Source: Gammaproteobacteria bacterium (GTDB lineage Bacteria; Pseudomonadota; Gammaproteobacteria; Granulosicoccales; Granulosicoccaceae). From it: a DNA stretch of 17,170 bases. The first letter of the stretch is position 1, and each line of letters begins with the position of its first letter. The notes beneath the pieces were generated by a model, which worked only from the letters and a program-made list of their open reading frames with translations, did not search any database and had not been told where the DNA came from. The stretch lies in contig JAGRHW010000025.1 in NCBI GenBank assembly GCA_020444765.1, forward strand, positions 1-17,170, read 5' to 3'. Both the position numbers and the translations under genes were made by a program. Of the stretch, positions 1 through 7,525 are shown in pieces.

Positions 1-1
1 C

Positions 2-97
2 CCTGAGCCTGATGAAGCACTTTTCACGCGTGCCCTGATGCGCGGGATTCAGCGTTTGATCCCGGATATCAACCAAGCCCTGTCAGACCGTCAATAA
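2..97 (+). CDS. 3' end of an unidentified protein (partial)
   Basis: An open frame runs from the window edge to a TAA at 95-97 and gives 31 C-terminal residues ending in ALSDRQ. The tail is rich in charged and helical residues (for example FTRALMRGIQRLIPDI) and shows no motif I recognise, so no function is assigned. It is convergent with the GhrA-like gene and the two coding regions overlap by 7 nt (91-97). An overlap that short is common between convergent bacterial genes and supports the frame, but only the end of the gene is visible. Chance openness of a 31-codon frame cannot be excluded. Confidence 0.45.
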   Translation, partial: PEPDEALFTRALMRGIQRLIPDINQALSDRQ

Positions 98-1032
98 CCC
101 ACTGATCGGTTAACCGCCGCCGGCATCCGGCCTTTTTCAAACCAGTCCTGCAGATTGGCGGCCGCGATTGCCGAAGCGGTGGCGACGTTGGTCGGCGCGG
201 AAATATGCGGCAGCACGGTGATCGAGGGGTGCGCCCATACCACAGAATCGGCTGGCAGGGGCTCGGTTTCGAACACATCCAGCACGGCGTGCTTGAGCCG
301 GCCTTCATCCAGGCGCCGGAGCAGGGCATCGGTGTCGATCAGGCCGCCGCGACCGAAATTGATCAATTGCGCGCCTTGTTTCATCAGTCCAAGCTTTTCT
401 CCATCCAGCAGATGACGCGTGTCGAGGGTCAGCGGCAACAGACAAACGACTATGTCCACTTCAGTCAGCATTGCCTCAAGACCGTTTTGTCCATGATGAT
501 GGCGGACGCCCGCAATGGTTTTCGGCGAACGGCTCCAGGCGCTGACCGGGAAGCCGTTTTCCAGCAGTTTGCCGATTGCCGCCCGGCCCAGTTCGCCACA
601 GCCCAGTACGCCGACGGGTCGTTCGCCGGCGCGCACCATCGGCAAGGCTCGCCATCGGCGCTGGCTCTGTTGTTCGCGGTAGCCAGGCATATCGCGATGC
701 AGATACAGCGTCCAGGCCAGTACCGCTTCGGACATGGTTTCGGCGAGTGCCGGGTCGATCAGGCGCACCACCGGGAGATGCGCCAGTTCAGGTGCAGCCA
801 GCAGGGCCTCGACGCCGGCCCACAGGCTTTGAATCCATTTGAGACCGGGAAAAGCGTTGATACCCGCGGGTCTGGGCGTGGCGACGATCGCCACTTCGGC
901 GGCGCGTTTTTCGCTCTCCGTGCAATCAGCGGCGTACAGCACCTTGCAGTCAGGCAAGCCCGCCTGCAGCGTCGCCAGCCATAGCTGCCGTTCTGGGTCG
1001 CCGGCGGCACAGAAGAACGGTACGACGGTCAT
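91..1032 (-). CDS. ghrA: Glyoxylate/hydroxypyruvate reductase A-like D-2-hydroxyacid dehydrogenase
   Basis: A protein of 313 residues, the usual GhrA length (about 312). It is a D-isomer-specific 2-hydroxyacid dehydrogenase expected to reduce glyoxylate or hydroxypyruvate with NAD(P)H in the cytoplasm. Visible signatures are the substrate-domain segment IQSLWAGVEAL (residues 68-78), the Rossmann motif GCGELG (144-149), the catalytic Arg in NFGRGG (R228), Glu in DVFETEP (E257) and His in LPHISAP (H276). All three catalytic residues are present. The start overlaps the stop of the upstream VOC gene by 4 nt (ATGA), so the two are translationally coupled in one minus-strand operon. Exact substrate and cofactor preference cannot be read from sequence. 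A role in disposing of C2/C3 oxo-acids made by the nearby amine catabolism is possible but speculative. Confidence 0.9.
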   Translation of the reverse strand: MTVVPFFCAAGDPERQLWLATLQAGLPDCKVLYAADCTESEKRAAEVAIVATPRPAGINAFPGLKWIQSLWAGVEALLAAPELAHLPVVRLIDPALAETMSEAVLAWTLYLHRDMPGYREQQSQRRWRALPMVRAGERPVGVLGCGELGRAAIGKLLENGFPVSAWSRSPKTIAGVRHHHGQNGLEAMLTEVDIVVCLLPLTLDTRHLLDGEKLGLMKQGAQLINFGRGGLIDTDALLRRLDEGRLKHAVLDVFETEPLPADSVVWAHPSITVLPHISAPTNVATASAIAAANLQDWFEKGRMPAAVNRSVGY

Positions 1033-1442
1033 TGTTCAAACACCGTATCGAAATCCCTGAAACCTTTGACTTCGATCGGGTTGCCAAAGGGATCGGCAAA
1101 AAACATTGTGTATTGCTCACCGGCCTGACCGGCAAAACGCAATGAGGGTTCAATGATATATGCCATGCCGGCGGCCTCGAGGCGGTTCGCCAGCGCCTGC
1201 CAGTCCGTATACGGCAGCAGGACGCCGAAGTGCGGCATGGGGACAGCCAGCTTGTCGACCTTGCCGGTGTTTTGCGTTTGCAGCAGCGGGCCGAGATGCA
1301 GCGATAACTGATGACCGAAAAAATCATAATCGACCCAGCTGTCGGTGCTGCGCCCCTCACGGCAACCGAGCAAGTCGCCGTAAAACGCCCGCGCCTGTTG
1401 GAGATCGCCGATATTCAGGGCCAGGTGGAAGAGTGATTTCAT
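1029..1442 (-). CDS. VOC-superfamily (glyoxalase/bleomycin-resistance fold) protein
   Basis: A 137-residue, single-module vicinal oxygen chelate protein. The opening FHLALNIGDLQQARAFYGDLLG and the closing FFADPFGNPIEVKGF are typical VOC half-repeats. Candidate metal ligands are H6, H71 (MPHFGVLL) and E124 (NPIEVKGF), so a metal-dependent lyase, isomerase or dioxygenase activity is plausible. The family is too diverse to name a substrate. It is the first gene of a two-gene minus-strand operon and its TGA overlaps the ATG of the GhrA-like gene. The start at 1442 places the family's N-terminal beta strand correctly. The divergent 234-nt gap separates it from the L,D-transpeptidase gene. Confidence 0.85.
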   Translation of the reverse strand: MKSLFHLALNIGDLQQARAFYGDLLGCREGRSTDSWVDYDFFGHQLSLHLGPLLQTQNTGKVDKLAVPMPHFGVLLPYTDWQALANRLEAAGMAYIIEPSLRFAGQAGEQYTMFFADPFGNPIEVKGFRDFDTVFEQ

Positions 1443-1676
1443 GAATTACCTGTATGATGATCAAAGAGTTATAAACGAAGCTTCGCCCCGGCGCCGGTTA
1501 ACAAAGCAGTGGCCGGGCCGATAGTGCTCTGGAGTTTGTCTGACGTGTTTCGCATTGGATGCGCTGAGTGCCTGATGGATCGCCCGGGTTAAACTGTATC
1601 GTGCCGGATGCCGACAGCTTGATCATGCTGGGAGAAATGCCGGCTTGTTGACAAAGTACTTGAAAAACAAACACTA
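1443..1676. promoter_or_regulatory. Divergent intergenic region, VOC/ghrA versus L,D-transpeptidase
   Basis: This 234-nt gap must hold the promoters of both flanking units. Two perfect 10-bp palindromes lie 2 nt apart: CGAAGCTTCG at 1476-1485 and CCGGCGCCGG at 1488-1497. They sit just upstream, on the minus strand, of a TATAAC (1468-1473) that could be a -10 for the VOC gene, though no good -35 accompanies it. On the plus side a TTGACA occurs at 1648-1653 but has no -10 at proper spacing before the ATG. No small gene is evident. Operator function is only a suggestion. Confidence 0.35.
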
Positions 1677-3419
1677 ATGAAACTGACTGACCTTTCTCGC
1701 CGCTGCCGGCCGGTTCTCTGGAGCGCTCTTTTGCTGCCGGGCCTGTTGCCGCCGGTCGCGTTTGCCGAGGATAGCGGTTTTCAGGCCGCCGCGCCATTGG
1801 CGCTTATGGCCGATCCCGGCGCGATCAGTGCTCAGGCGGTAACAGGGGAGACCCCGGATCAGCAGGGGCAAATCGCCCGTTCCATACAGCAGATTCTCAG
1901 TCAGGAGGCGCCTGAAGCCAACAGCGAAAAGCTCGCCTCCCTGCAGGCCCTGGAGAATTTCTACCAGGCGCGAAACTACCAGCCGCTGTGGATCGGCGAT
2001 CAGGGTTTTATTTATGCTGCGCAGGGCCTGTTGGCGGAAATTCTGGCCAGCGAAAAAGAGGGCCTCGATCCTTACGATTACCACGTCAAGAGCCTGCAGA
2101 ATCCGGTCCACGAACAGCGCTTGCCCGAATCGATAGAAAAACGCGCGGAACTGGATTTATTGTTGAGCGATGCGTTTTTTCTGCTGGCCACGCATTACGA
2201 AAACGGCAAGATCAGCCCGCTGACCTGGGAGATCGAGCCGGTTTCGAAAAAAAGTCCGCGTGATTTGCTGCAGTTTCTCGACTATGCGGTCACGCATCTG
2301 AACATTCGCCAGAATTTACAAGCCCTGCTACCCGATCGCCCGGCTTATCTGGCGCTCAAACAGTCTCTGGAACAGTTGCGCGATTACCGGCTGAGAGTCG
2401 GTGAGTGGACGGTATTGCCGCTCAATGATTTCTATACGCCGGATGAAGCGCTGCCGCAATCGCTCGCTTTGTTGCGTCAGCGCCTGTTCGAATCCGGCGA
2501 TCTCGAGACGCTGCCGGACGATCCGGCGGCGCCTTTTGACGAAACGCTGGAAGCCGGCGTCAAACGCTTCCAGTATCGTCACGGCCTTGCTTCCGACGGC
2601 ATTGTCGGCCAGCAAACCCTGGCCGCGCTGAATATTTCCATCAGCGGGCGGATCGAGCAGCTTCTGGTCAATATGGAGCGCTGGCGCTGGCTGCCTGATG
2701 ATCTTGGTTCGCGGCGCGTGGAAGTCAATATCGCCGGCTTTGAACTGACCCTGTTCGATCAGGATCAGCCGGTGCTGAAATTGCCGGTGATCGTCGGCCG
2801 CGACGAGCGGCGTACGCCGGTCTTCAGCGACGCCATTCGTTATATCGTCTTTAACCCGACCTGGACGGTGCCGACCAATCTGCTGATCGAAGACAAGCTG
2901 CCGATCATCCGCAAGGACCCGGGTTATCTGTCCAGGCTTGGCTTTACGGTTTACCGCGGCTGGGACCGCAACCGCGAAGCCGTCGATCCGGCTTCCATCG
3001 ACTGGTTTCAGCTCGGCAGGGACAATCTGAATATTTCACTGGTGCAGGGGCCGGGGCCTCAGAACGCGCTTGGTCAGGTCAAATTTGTCTTTCCGAACAA
3101 ATACGATATTTATCTGCACGACACGCCGTCGCGTGAGCTGTTCCGCGAGAGCAGCCGGGCATTCAGTTCCGGTTGTATCCGGGTCAAGGAACCCCTGAAA
3201 CTGGCCAACACCTTGCTGGCGCTCGAGGATCGCTGGAATGAGGCCTCGACCGACTGGGTGATCAAACAGAAGAAAACCCGCACGCTGACCTTGAAAACAC
3301 CGGTGCCGGTGCATCTTTTGTACTGGACCGCGACAGTCGATGAAGAGGGCGTGGTGAGATTCCCGCCGGATATTTACGCGAGGGATATAGCGATCGGCGA
3401 TGCCTTGTTACGTGGCTGA
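1677..3419 (+). CDS. ldtD: L,D-transpeptidase, YcbB/LdtD type (periplasmic)
   Basis: A protein of 580 residues, close to the usual YcbB/LdtD size (about 600). It would make 3-3 (mDAP-mDAP) crosslinks in peptidoglycan, acting in the periplasm. The N-terminus is a signal peptide: basic residues up to R12, a hydrophobic run around LWSALLLPGLLPPVAFA and probable cleavage after residue 30. A peptidoglycan-binding domain spans about 287-319 (FDETLEAGVKRFQYRHGLAS). The YkuD catalytic domain follows, with H481 in YLHDTPS and the nucleophile C500 in SSGCIRV. ATG 1677 is the only sensible start: an in-frame stop lies at 1620-1622 and no other start codon comes between. No Shine-Dalgarno is visible in front of it. 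The gene stands alone; the next gene has its own promoter. The symbol follows family resemblance, so orthology to E. coli ldtD specifically is not proven. Confidence 0.93.
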   Translation: MKLTDLSRRCRPVLWSALLLPGLLPPVAFAEDSGFQAAAPLALMADPGAISAQAVTGETPDQQGQIARSIQQILSQEAPEANSEKLASLQALENFYQARNYQPLWIGDQGFIYAAQGLLAEILASEKEGLDPYDYHVKSLQNPVHEQRLPESIEKRAELDLLLSDAFFLLATHYENGKISPLTWEIEPVSKKSPRDLLQFLDYAVTHLNIRQNLQALLPDRPAYLALKQSLEQLRDYRLRVGEWTVLPLNDFYTPDEALPQSLALLRQRLFESGDLETLPDDPAAPFDETLEAGVKRFQYRHGLASDGIVGQQTLAALNISISGRIEQLLVNMERWRWLPDDLGSRRVEVNIAGFELTLFDQDQPVLKLPVIVGRDERRTPVFSDAIRYIVFNPTWTVPTNLLIEDKLPIIRKDPGYLSRLGFTVYRGWDRNREAVDPASIDWFQLGRDNLNISLVQGPGPQNALGQVKFVFPNKYDIYLHDTPSRELFRESSRAFSSGCIRVKEPLKLANTLLALEDRWNEASTDWVIKQKKTRTLTLKTPVPVHLLYWTATVDEEGVVRFPPDIYARDIAIGDALLRG

Positions 3420-3459
3420 TCCCGACTCGACGGTGTCGCCATATCCGTTTGAGCTGCCC

Positions 3460-3488
3460 TGGACAGCTGTCTGAGCGAGTCGTATAGT
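3460..3488 (+). promoter_or_regulatory. Predicted sigma70-type promoter of the DUF1566 gene pair
   Basis: TGGACA (3460-3465) and TATAGT (3483-3488) are each one mismatch from consensus and are separated by exactly 17 nt. The predicted transcription start near 3495 leaves a leader of about 27 nt before the ATG at 3522. This implies that the two DUF1566 genes are transcribed independently of the L,D-transpeptidase gene. Confidence 0.6.
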
Positions 3489-3521
3489 CGAAGCTGGCTT
3501 AGCTGAACCTGCGGGGTGACG

Positions 3522-4121
3522 ATGTTTCTTCCAGGTCGATTGCGTTGCGTCTTTAAAGACCGGCCGCGGATTCGCGGCGGGTGCCTGACCGCGCTGTTGT
3601 ACGTCGTTTGCCTTCTTCAAGCCGCGCCGGCCCAAACGCAAACCGAGAGCCTTGAGCGAAGCAGCAGGCTGTTCCAGAACTACCGCGAAAACGCCATTTC
3701 CATTCACTCGGGCGATCCGGCGGACGCCGGGTTCGGCTTTATTGCGGCCACTCATAACGACTTCCAAAACATCGGCGACACAGTCGTTCTCGATAAAATC
3801 AGCGGCCTCTATTGGCAAAAGTACGGCGATGAGACGATGAGAAACTGGTCCGAAGCAAAGTCCTATTGCGAAGGACTCGAGCTTGAAGGCGGCAACTGGC
3901 GATTACCGTCGCGGGCGGAGTTACTGTCGCTGGTGGATTTCGGACGCAGCCAGCCGGCGATAGATACGGCATACTTCCCGACCACCAGGTCGTTTAACTA
4001 CTGGGCCGTCACGCCTTATACCGGTACGCCGGGACACGCCTGGAGTATTCTTTTTTCAGAAGGCAACGCCTACTGTTTTCTGCGTGAACTGAAAAGCTAT
4101 GTACGTTGCGTGAGAAACTGA
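3522..4121 (+). CDS. Secreted DUF1566 (Lcl C-terminal-like) domain protein 1
   Basis: A protein of 199 residues. I chose ATG 3522, with GGGG at 3513-3516 as a short ribosome-binding site; an in-frame GTG lies two codons upstream. The N-terminus looks like a signal peptide, with a basic start and a hydrophobic stretch LTALLYVVCLLQAAPAQ. The C-terminal half is a DUF1566/Lcl-type domain: VLDKISGLYWQK, then YCEGLELEGGNWRLPSRAEL, an aromatic-rich YWAVTPY core and the closing YVRCVRN. The Cys of YCEGL and of RCVRN are placed as in the paralogue downstream and could form a disulfide; an extra Cys sits at AYCFLREL. The domain is common in exported or surface proteins and its biochemical function is not established. 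The stop overlaps the next ATG by one base (TGATG), indicating translational coupling. Confidence 0.8.
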   Translation: MFLPGRLRCVFKDRPRIRGGCLTALLYVVCLLQAAPAQTQTESLERSSRLFQNYRENAISIHSGDPADAGFGFIAATHNDFQNIGDTVVLDKISGLYWQKYGDETMRNWSEAKSYCEGLELEGGNWRLPSRAELLSLVDFGRSQPAIDTAYFPTTRSFNYWAVTPYTGTPGHAWSILFSEGNAYCFLRELKSYVRCVRN

Positions 4122-4570
4122 TGAAGCCTGGCGTTAGGCGTGTATTGATTGTTTTGTTTGCCGGCGGGCTCGTCATGCAAAGTGCTCTCGCCACCAGCCG
4201 CTTTCGCAATCTGAGCGTCGACCGGGTGCTGGACAACGCGACCGGGCTGGTATGGCAGACCAGTCCTATGGAAGATAAAATCAGTTATCAAAGCGCCTCG
4301 CAATACTGTGAATCATTGCGTGTCGATGATATCGGCGACTGGCGTTTGCCTGGCATCAAGGAACTCGCCTCGATTATCGATGAACGCAGCTACAACCCGG
4401 CGGCCTATCACTACTTCAGAACCCAACCGCATTTTTACTGGTCAGCGACACGCAACGCGGCTGATGAGAAGTATGTCTGGCTGGTTAATTTCAGCGATTC
4501 GCATATTCATTCGTTCCGCCGGGATTCGCTGTTTCATGTGCGTTGTGTCAGCGACACGTCCGATCACTGA
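4121..4570 (+). CDS. Secreted DUF1566 (Lcl C-terminal-like) domain protein 2
   Basis: A protein of 149 residues, a shorter tandem paralogue of the preceding gene. The start is set at ATG 4121, which shares its A with the upstream TGA. An in-frame TTG at 4106 would extend it into the previous gene and is disfavoured. The start gives a clean signal peptide (KPGVRR followed by a hydrophobic stretch to SALA). The domain repeats the same landmarks: VLDNATGLVWQ, YCESLRVDDIGDWRLPGIKE, FYWSATRN and VRCVSD, with the same Cys pair. It is essentially signal peptide plus domain, while protein 1 carries about 60 extra residues between them. The function is unknown; export and a partnership with protein 1 are inferred from the coupling. 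Confidence 0.8.
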   Translation: MKPGVRRVLIVLFAGGLVMQSALATSRFRNLSVDRVLDNATGLVWQTSPMEDKISYQSASQYCESLRVDDIGDWRLPGIKELASIIDERSYNPAAYHYFRTQPHFYWSATRNAADEKYVWLVNFSDSHIHSFRRDSLFHVRCVSDTSDH

Positions 4571-4790
4571 GCGCTTGCTCGTGCACCCTGTGGTGATTTT
4601 CTGACCGGATCGGTCGCTCTGGATTTGTCCCCGATATTAGTAAAACTGAAGTCAAACAGAAATATTGCTGAAATCCCGTAAATTGGTTTGACGAGAAATC
4701 TCCGGCCGAACCATTATCCTGAAAGTCAAAGCTGTAAACGCAAGGCCAGGGCGTTGCAGGTGTTTTATCTGAAAAAGACGGGGAAATCTG
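4571..4790. other. Intergenic region with a small inverted repeat
   Basis: This 220-nt gap lies between the DUF1566 pair and the interrupted oxidoreductase. It contains a short hairpin GACCG-GAT-CGGTC (4603-4615) without a T tract, and the candidate promoter listed separately. A minus-strand open frame crosses the gap into the oxidoreductase gene but has the composition of an antisense shadow. No further gene is seen. Confidence 0.4.
4688..4717 (+). promoter_or_regulatory. Candidate sigma70-type promoter of the interrupted FAD oxidoreductase
   Basis: TTGACG (4688-4693, five of six consensus bases) and CATTAT (4712-4717, four of six) are separated by 18 nt. A start near 4724 would leave a leader of about 67 nt. 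A GGGGA lies at 4780-4784, six nt before the ATG at 4791, as a good ribosome-binding site. Intact expression signals suggest that the gene was functional until recently, or still is. Confidence 0.45.
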
Positions 4791-6134
4791 ATGGCTCTTC
4801 CGAAAAAAAGTCCTTATGTAATCGTTGGCGCCGGTATTCACGGGCTGAGTACCGCCTACCACCTGGCGCTCGAGCTCAAGGCGCGAAACAAGGGCTCGGG
4901 CGGGGATATTGTGGTGCTTGACAAGTCCGGCATCAGCGCCGGCGCCACCGGTATCGCCTGTGGCGTGATTCGCAATAATTATTTCCAGCCGGCGATGCGC
5001 GAGCTGATGGCGCATAGCGTCAGCGTCTAGGAAAGCGATGCCGAAGCCTACAGTTATCACCCGGTCGGTTATATGCAGATCAGCTGTGAGAGCATGCACG
5101 AAGACGTGGCGTCGATCCACAAACAACAGCAGGCGATCGGCTACGAGTCGCGCTTTATCGAAGGTGAAAAAGACTGTAACGCCTATATGCAAGGGATTTT
5201 CCACGACTGGCAGGCTCAGGGAATCACCTCGGTATTACACGAGATGCCCGGTGGTTACGCCAATAATACGCGGGCGATGTACGGGCTCGCTGCCAAGGCT
5301 GAAGCCGAGGGCGTGCGGATTATTACAGGCGTGACAGTGAGCGGATTCAGCCGCGATGCGAGCGACAGCATCACCGAGGTCGAAACCGACAAGGGTAATA
5401 TCGACACCGATTACGTGGTGATTGGCGCGGGACCCTGGGCCAGGCAGTTCTGGGAAATGCTCGATATGCCGAAAACCATCAGCATCAAAAACCCCGAAAC
5501 CGGCGCGATGACGGACGATATCCCGATGTGGATTTACTGGTCCCTGCAGGAAGGCACGCTCGGTGTCGATCCGAAAATGCAGGTCACCAATGATGGCAAA
5601 ATGCCGCCGGTTATTCATGTTGACAGCGATGCGCCTTTGTACTCTGATGAAGACGGCTCGCTGATCACCGATCAGATGTGGGGAATTTATTACAAGCCTG
5701 ACTTTCACTTCGATGGTGTGCAGGGCGGGGCGGCGCCGTTTATCGTCGACAAGAATCCTGATAACGTCGCGGTCGATCCCTATGGGCCGATGTCACCCGA
5801 GTTTATCGTCGGTCCGGAGTTTGCCCATATGTGGGTGTCGGCGCTGGCGCACTGCCAGAAGCGTTTCTCCGGCACCATGGGCAGGTTCAAGAAAGAGCCG
5901 TCCGGCGGTATCGGCGCTTTTACCCCTGACAGCTTTCCGGTCTTCGACAGAATTCGGAAGAACTGTTATATGATCGCCGATTCCAACCACGGTTATAAAA
6001 TGCTGGGCGTCGGACAACTGGTGGCGCGGGATATTTGCGGTGACAGCTCTGCATTACTGGAGCCGTTCCGCTTATCCCGCTACGCCGAGGGCAAGTTGCA
6101 CCCGGTGTCGCACAGCCCGTTTCCCTGGAGTTGA
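4791..6134 (+). pseudogene. DAO-family FAD-dependent amine oxidoreductase with in-frame TAG at codon 80
   Basis: The frame 4791-6134 encodes 447 codons of a DAO/SoxB-like flavoprotein, interrupted only by TAG at 5028-5030. The N-terminal piece (79 residues) carries the dinucleotide-binding motif YVIVGAGIHGLSTAYHLA and a T-G-I-A-C-G-V-I-R-N-N segment. The piece after the stop continues in the same frame without any shift: ESDAEAYSYHPVGYMQI, then VVIGAGPWARQFW and a C-terminal FAD-contact region around DSNHGYKMLGVG. Family proteins usually have Trp or another aromatic here, so TGG to TAG is the simplest explanation. Full-length size is normal for the family. The likely role was oxidation of an N-methylated amine or amino acid, matching the convergent Rieske gene and the sox operon. 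An internal restart at ATG 5073 lacks a convincing ribosome-binding site and would lose the FAD motif. Alternatives are a sequencing error, amber suppression or recoding. Confidence 0.8.
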
Positions 6135-6140
6135 ATTTGA

Positions 6141-6163
6141 ACCGGGCTGAACCGCTGCCCGGT
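6141..6163. terminator. Hairpin between convergent genes
   Basis: A perfect 7-bp inverted repeat, ACCGGGC (6141-6147) and GCCCGGT (6157-6163), surrounds a 9-nt loop. It fills most of the 37-nt gap between the oxidoreductase pseudogene and the convergent Rieske gene. Neither strand has a long T tract after it, so it would be a weak or bidirectional terminator, or a structure protecting mRNA 3' ends. Confidence 0.4.
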
Positions 6164-6171
6164 AAAACGCC

Positions 6172-7368
6172 TCAGACAGCCGTCGAGCTTGCCGCTGCAT
6201 AGCGATCGGCTACCCAGCAATGAAAATGATGGCTGGCTTCGTCCATCGCCGGCGAGAACACGCCGCCGTCGAAGCCCGGTGACTTGCGGCCGTTTTGCAT
6301 GCCTTCCACGGCAAATACATCCTCGCTGAATACCACCCGCCAGCTGTCGAGGACGGCCGCACGGCAGGCCGCGTATTGATCGCCGGTGGATTCCCTTCCG
6401 ATATAAGACAGCTCCAGCTTTTCCAGGGTGCGATTGTTTGCCTGGGGTTGCAGTATAACGGTGAAGACATGATCGGCCTGTATGCCCAGCAAGGTATTCG
6501 GGTAGAGGGCGATGTATTCGGCCTGCCGCAGTTTGTCTTTCGGCCAGGCAGTGAACTGCGGCAGTGTCGTGCCGGCTGCTTCGGAAAGGGTGTAGCTGTG
6601 GCTGCCCTGTCCCGAAGCATGGTCGTTGATGATCAGATTGTAGTGTTGCTTGAGCGGGGAATAGCGGTTCAGGGCCGGATGCACAGCGGGCAGATGATAG
6701 GCCTCACAATAATTTTCGACCGCCAGCTTCCAGTTGGCCATGACCGTCAGTTCCGCATGGCTGCCGTTTGCAGCGGGATGGATATCGCTCAATCCGTCCT
6801 TGCCTGCGAGACCTTCCCAGCGTTCGGTCAACGGCCGGATAAAGCGCCCGAAATCCTTGGCGTCACCGGACAGGTTGATAAAAATCACACCCAGCCAGAC
6901 AGCTGTGCGAACTTCTTTCAGGCCGTGTTCTTCGCGCTCGAAACCCTCGATGCGGTGACAGCCGACACCACCGATGTGCGGCGTGCCCCTGAGTTTGCCG
7001 TCAAGGTCGTAGGTCCATGAATGATAGGGGCAACGCACCATGACCTCGACGTCGGTTTCCTCCCGTAGCAGAATCATGCCGCGATGGCTGCAGACATTGT
7101 GAAAGACTTTGATTTCACCGTCGCGGTTACGCATGATGAGCAGGGGCAAACCCATAAAGTCGACCGGTTTGGCAAAGCCGTTTTTCGGCAGCTTGCTGCT
7201 GAAGGCAAGACTGACCCAGCTTGTCGCCATCAGCGTATCACGTTCGAATTCAAACAGCGCGGGCTTGTCATAGGCTTCGTTCGGCAGTCCGCCGGCTGAC
7301 CCGATCGCCTGCCGTACGCTTGCCAGTCTGGACGGTGGAATCATGGCTGGGGCTGTATTTTCGCTCAT
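6172..7368 (-). CDS. Rieske non-heme iron oxygenase, alpha subunit (quaternary-amine demethylase-like)
   Basis: A protein of 398 residues from ATG 7368, preceded by AGGA eight nt upstream. A further upstream in-frame ATG at 7458 would add 30 unusual residues and overlap the promoter. The Rieske [2Fe-2S] ligands are C93-S-H95 and C113-P-Y-H116. The mononuclear iron ligands are H225 and H230 in E-x-Y-H-L-P-A-V-H, with D350 in FSEDVFAVEG as the likely third. E222, where classical aromatic-ring dioxygenases have Asp in D-x-Y-H, resembles the E-C-Y-H of betaine and carnitine oxygenases, so N-demethylation of a betaine-like compound (glycine betaine, proline betaine or similar) is more likely than ring hydroxylation. 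The electron-supplying reductase is not in this window. The gene is divergent from a GcvA-type LysR gene, which probably controls it, and convergent with the interrupted FAD oxidoreductase. Confidence 0.88.
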   Translation of the reverse strand: MSENTAPAMIPPSRLASVRQAIGSAGGLPNEAYDKPALFEFERDTLMATSWVSLAFSSKLPKNGFAKPVDFMGLPLLIMRNRDGEIKVFHNVCSHRGMILLREETDVEVMVRCPYHSWTYDLDGKLRGTPHIGGVGCHRIEGFEREEHGLKEVRTAVWLGVIFINLSGDAKDFGRFIRPLTERWEGLAGKDGLSDIHPAANGSHAELTVMANWKLAVENYCEAYHLPAVHPALNRYSPLKQHYNLIINDHASGQGSHSYTLSEAAGTTLPQFTAWPKDKLRQAEYIALYPNTLLGIQADHVFTVILQPQANNRTLEKLELSYIGRESTGDQYAACRAAVLDSWRVVFSEDVFAVEGMQNGRKSPGFDGGVFSPAMDEASHHFHCWVADRYAAASSTAV

Positions 7369-7428
7369 GCTGCTTGTCCTCGTTTGAAGCGGTGACGGTG
7401 CACTCGCCGTCTGCGCTTGCACTGACCG

Positions 7429-7458
7429 ATAATACGAACGGAAAATCCAGCCTGACAA
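7429..7458 (-). promoter_or_regulatory. Predicted promoter of the Rieske oxygenase gene
   Basis: On the minus strand, TTGTCA (7458 down to 7453) and TATTAT (7434 down to 7429) are each one mismatch from consensus and are separated by 18 nt. A start near 7422 would give a leader of about 54 nt before the ATG at 7368. The -10 also supports the downstream start codon over the upstream ATG at 7458, which would lie inside the -35 element. Confidence 0.6.
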
Positions 7459-7481
7459 ACGATTTTTTTCAACGCCGATCC

Positions 7482-7496
7482 ATGAGAAAAACTCAT
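7482..7496. promoter_or_regulatory. Perfect LysR-type operator, T-N11-A palindrome
   Basis: ATGAG-AAAAA-CTCAT is a perfect 5-bp inverted repeat with an A-only spacer. It contains the classical LysR box T-N11-A (T at 7483, A at 7495). Its centre at 7489 is about 67 nt upstream of the predicted Rieske transcription start, which is where LysR activators usually bind, and about 52 nt upstream of the predicted lysR start, suitable for autoregulation. The regulator is inferred to be the adjacent GcvA-type protein. Confidence 0.6.
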
Positions 7497-7525
7497 AGTG
7501 CGCGGTCTGCGATACCGGTTTCCTG

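Noticed and set aside
205..984. Plus-strand open frame of 259 codons antisense to the GhrA-like gene
   Set aside because: The minus strand has all catalytic motifs of the dehydrogenase; this frame is a shadow.
1648..1653. Perfect TTGACA upstream of the L,D-transpeptidase gene
   Set aside because: No -10 exists at 16-19 nt; the expected position holds ACACTA directly before the start codon, so it was not called as a promoter.
4548..5204. Minus-strand open frame of 218 codons across the intergenic region and the start of the interrupted oxidoreductase
   Set aside because: Its product has no recognisable domain and its start lies inside the opposite gene; it looks like an antisense shadow of the GC-skewed coding frame.
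5073..6134. Independent 353-residue gene starting at ATG 5073
   Set aside because: It lacks the FAD-binding N-terminus, has no good ribosome-binding site and is in frame with the upstream piece, so it is the rest of the interrupted gene.
6295..7020. Plus-strand open frame of 241 codons antisense to the Rieske gene
   Set aside because: The Rieske and iron-binding motifs on the minus strand explain the region.
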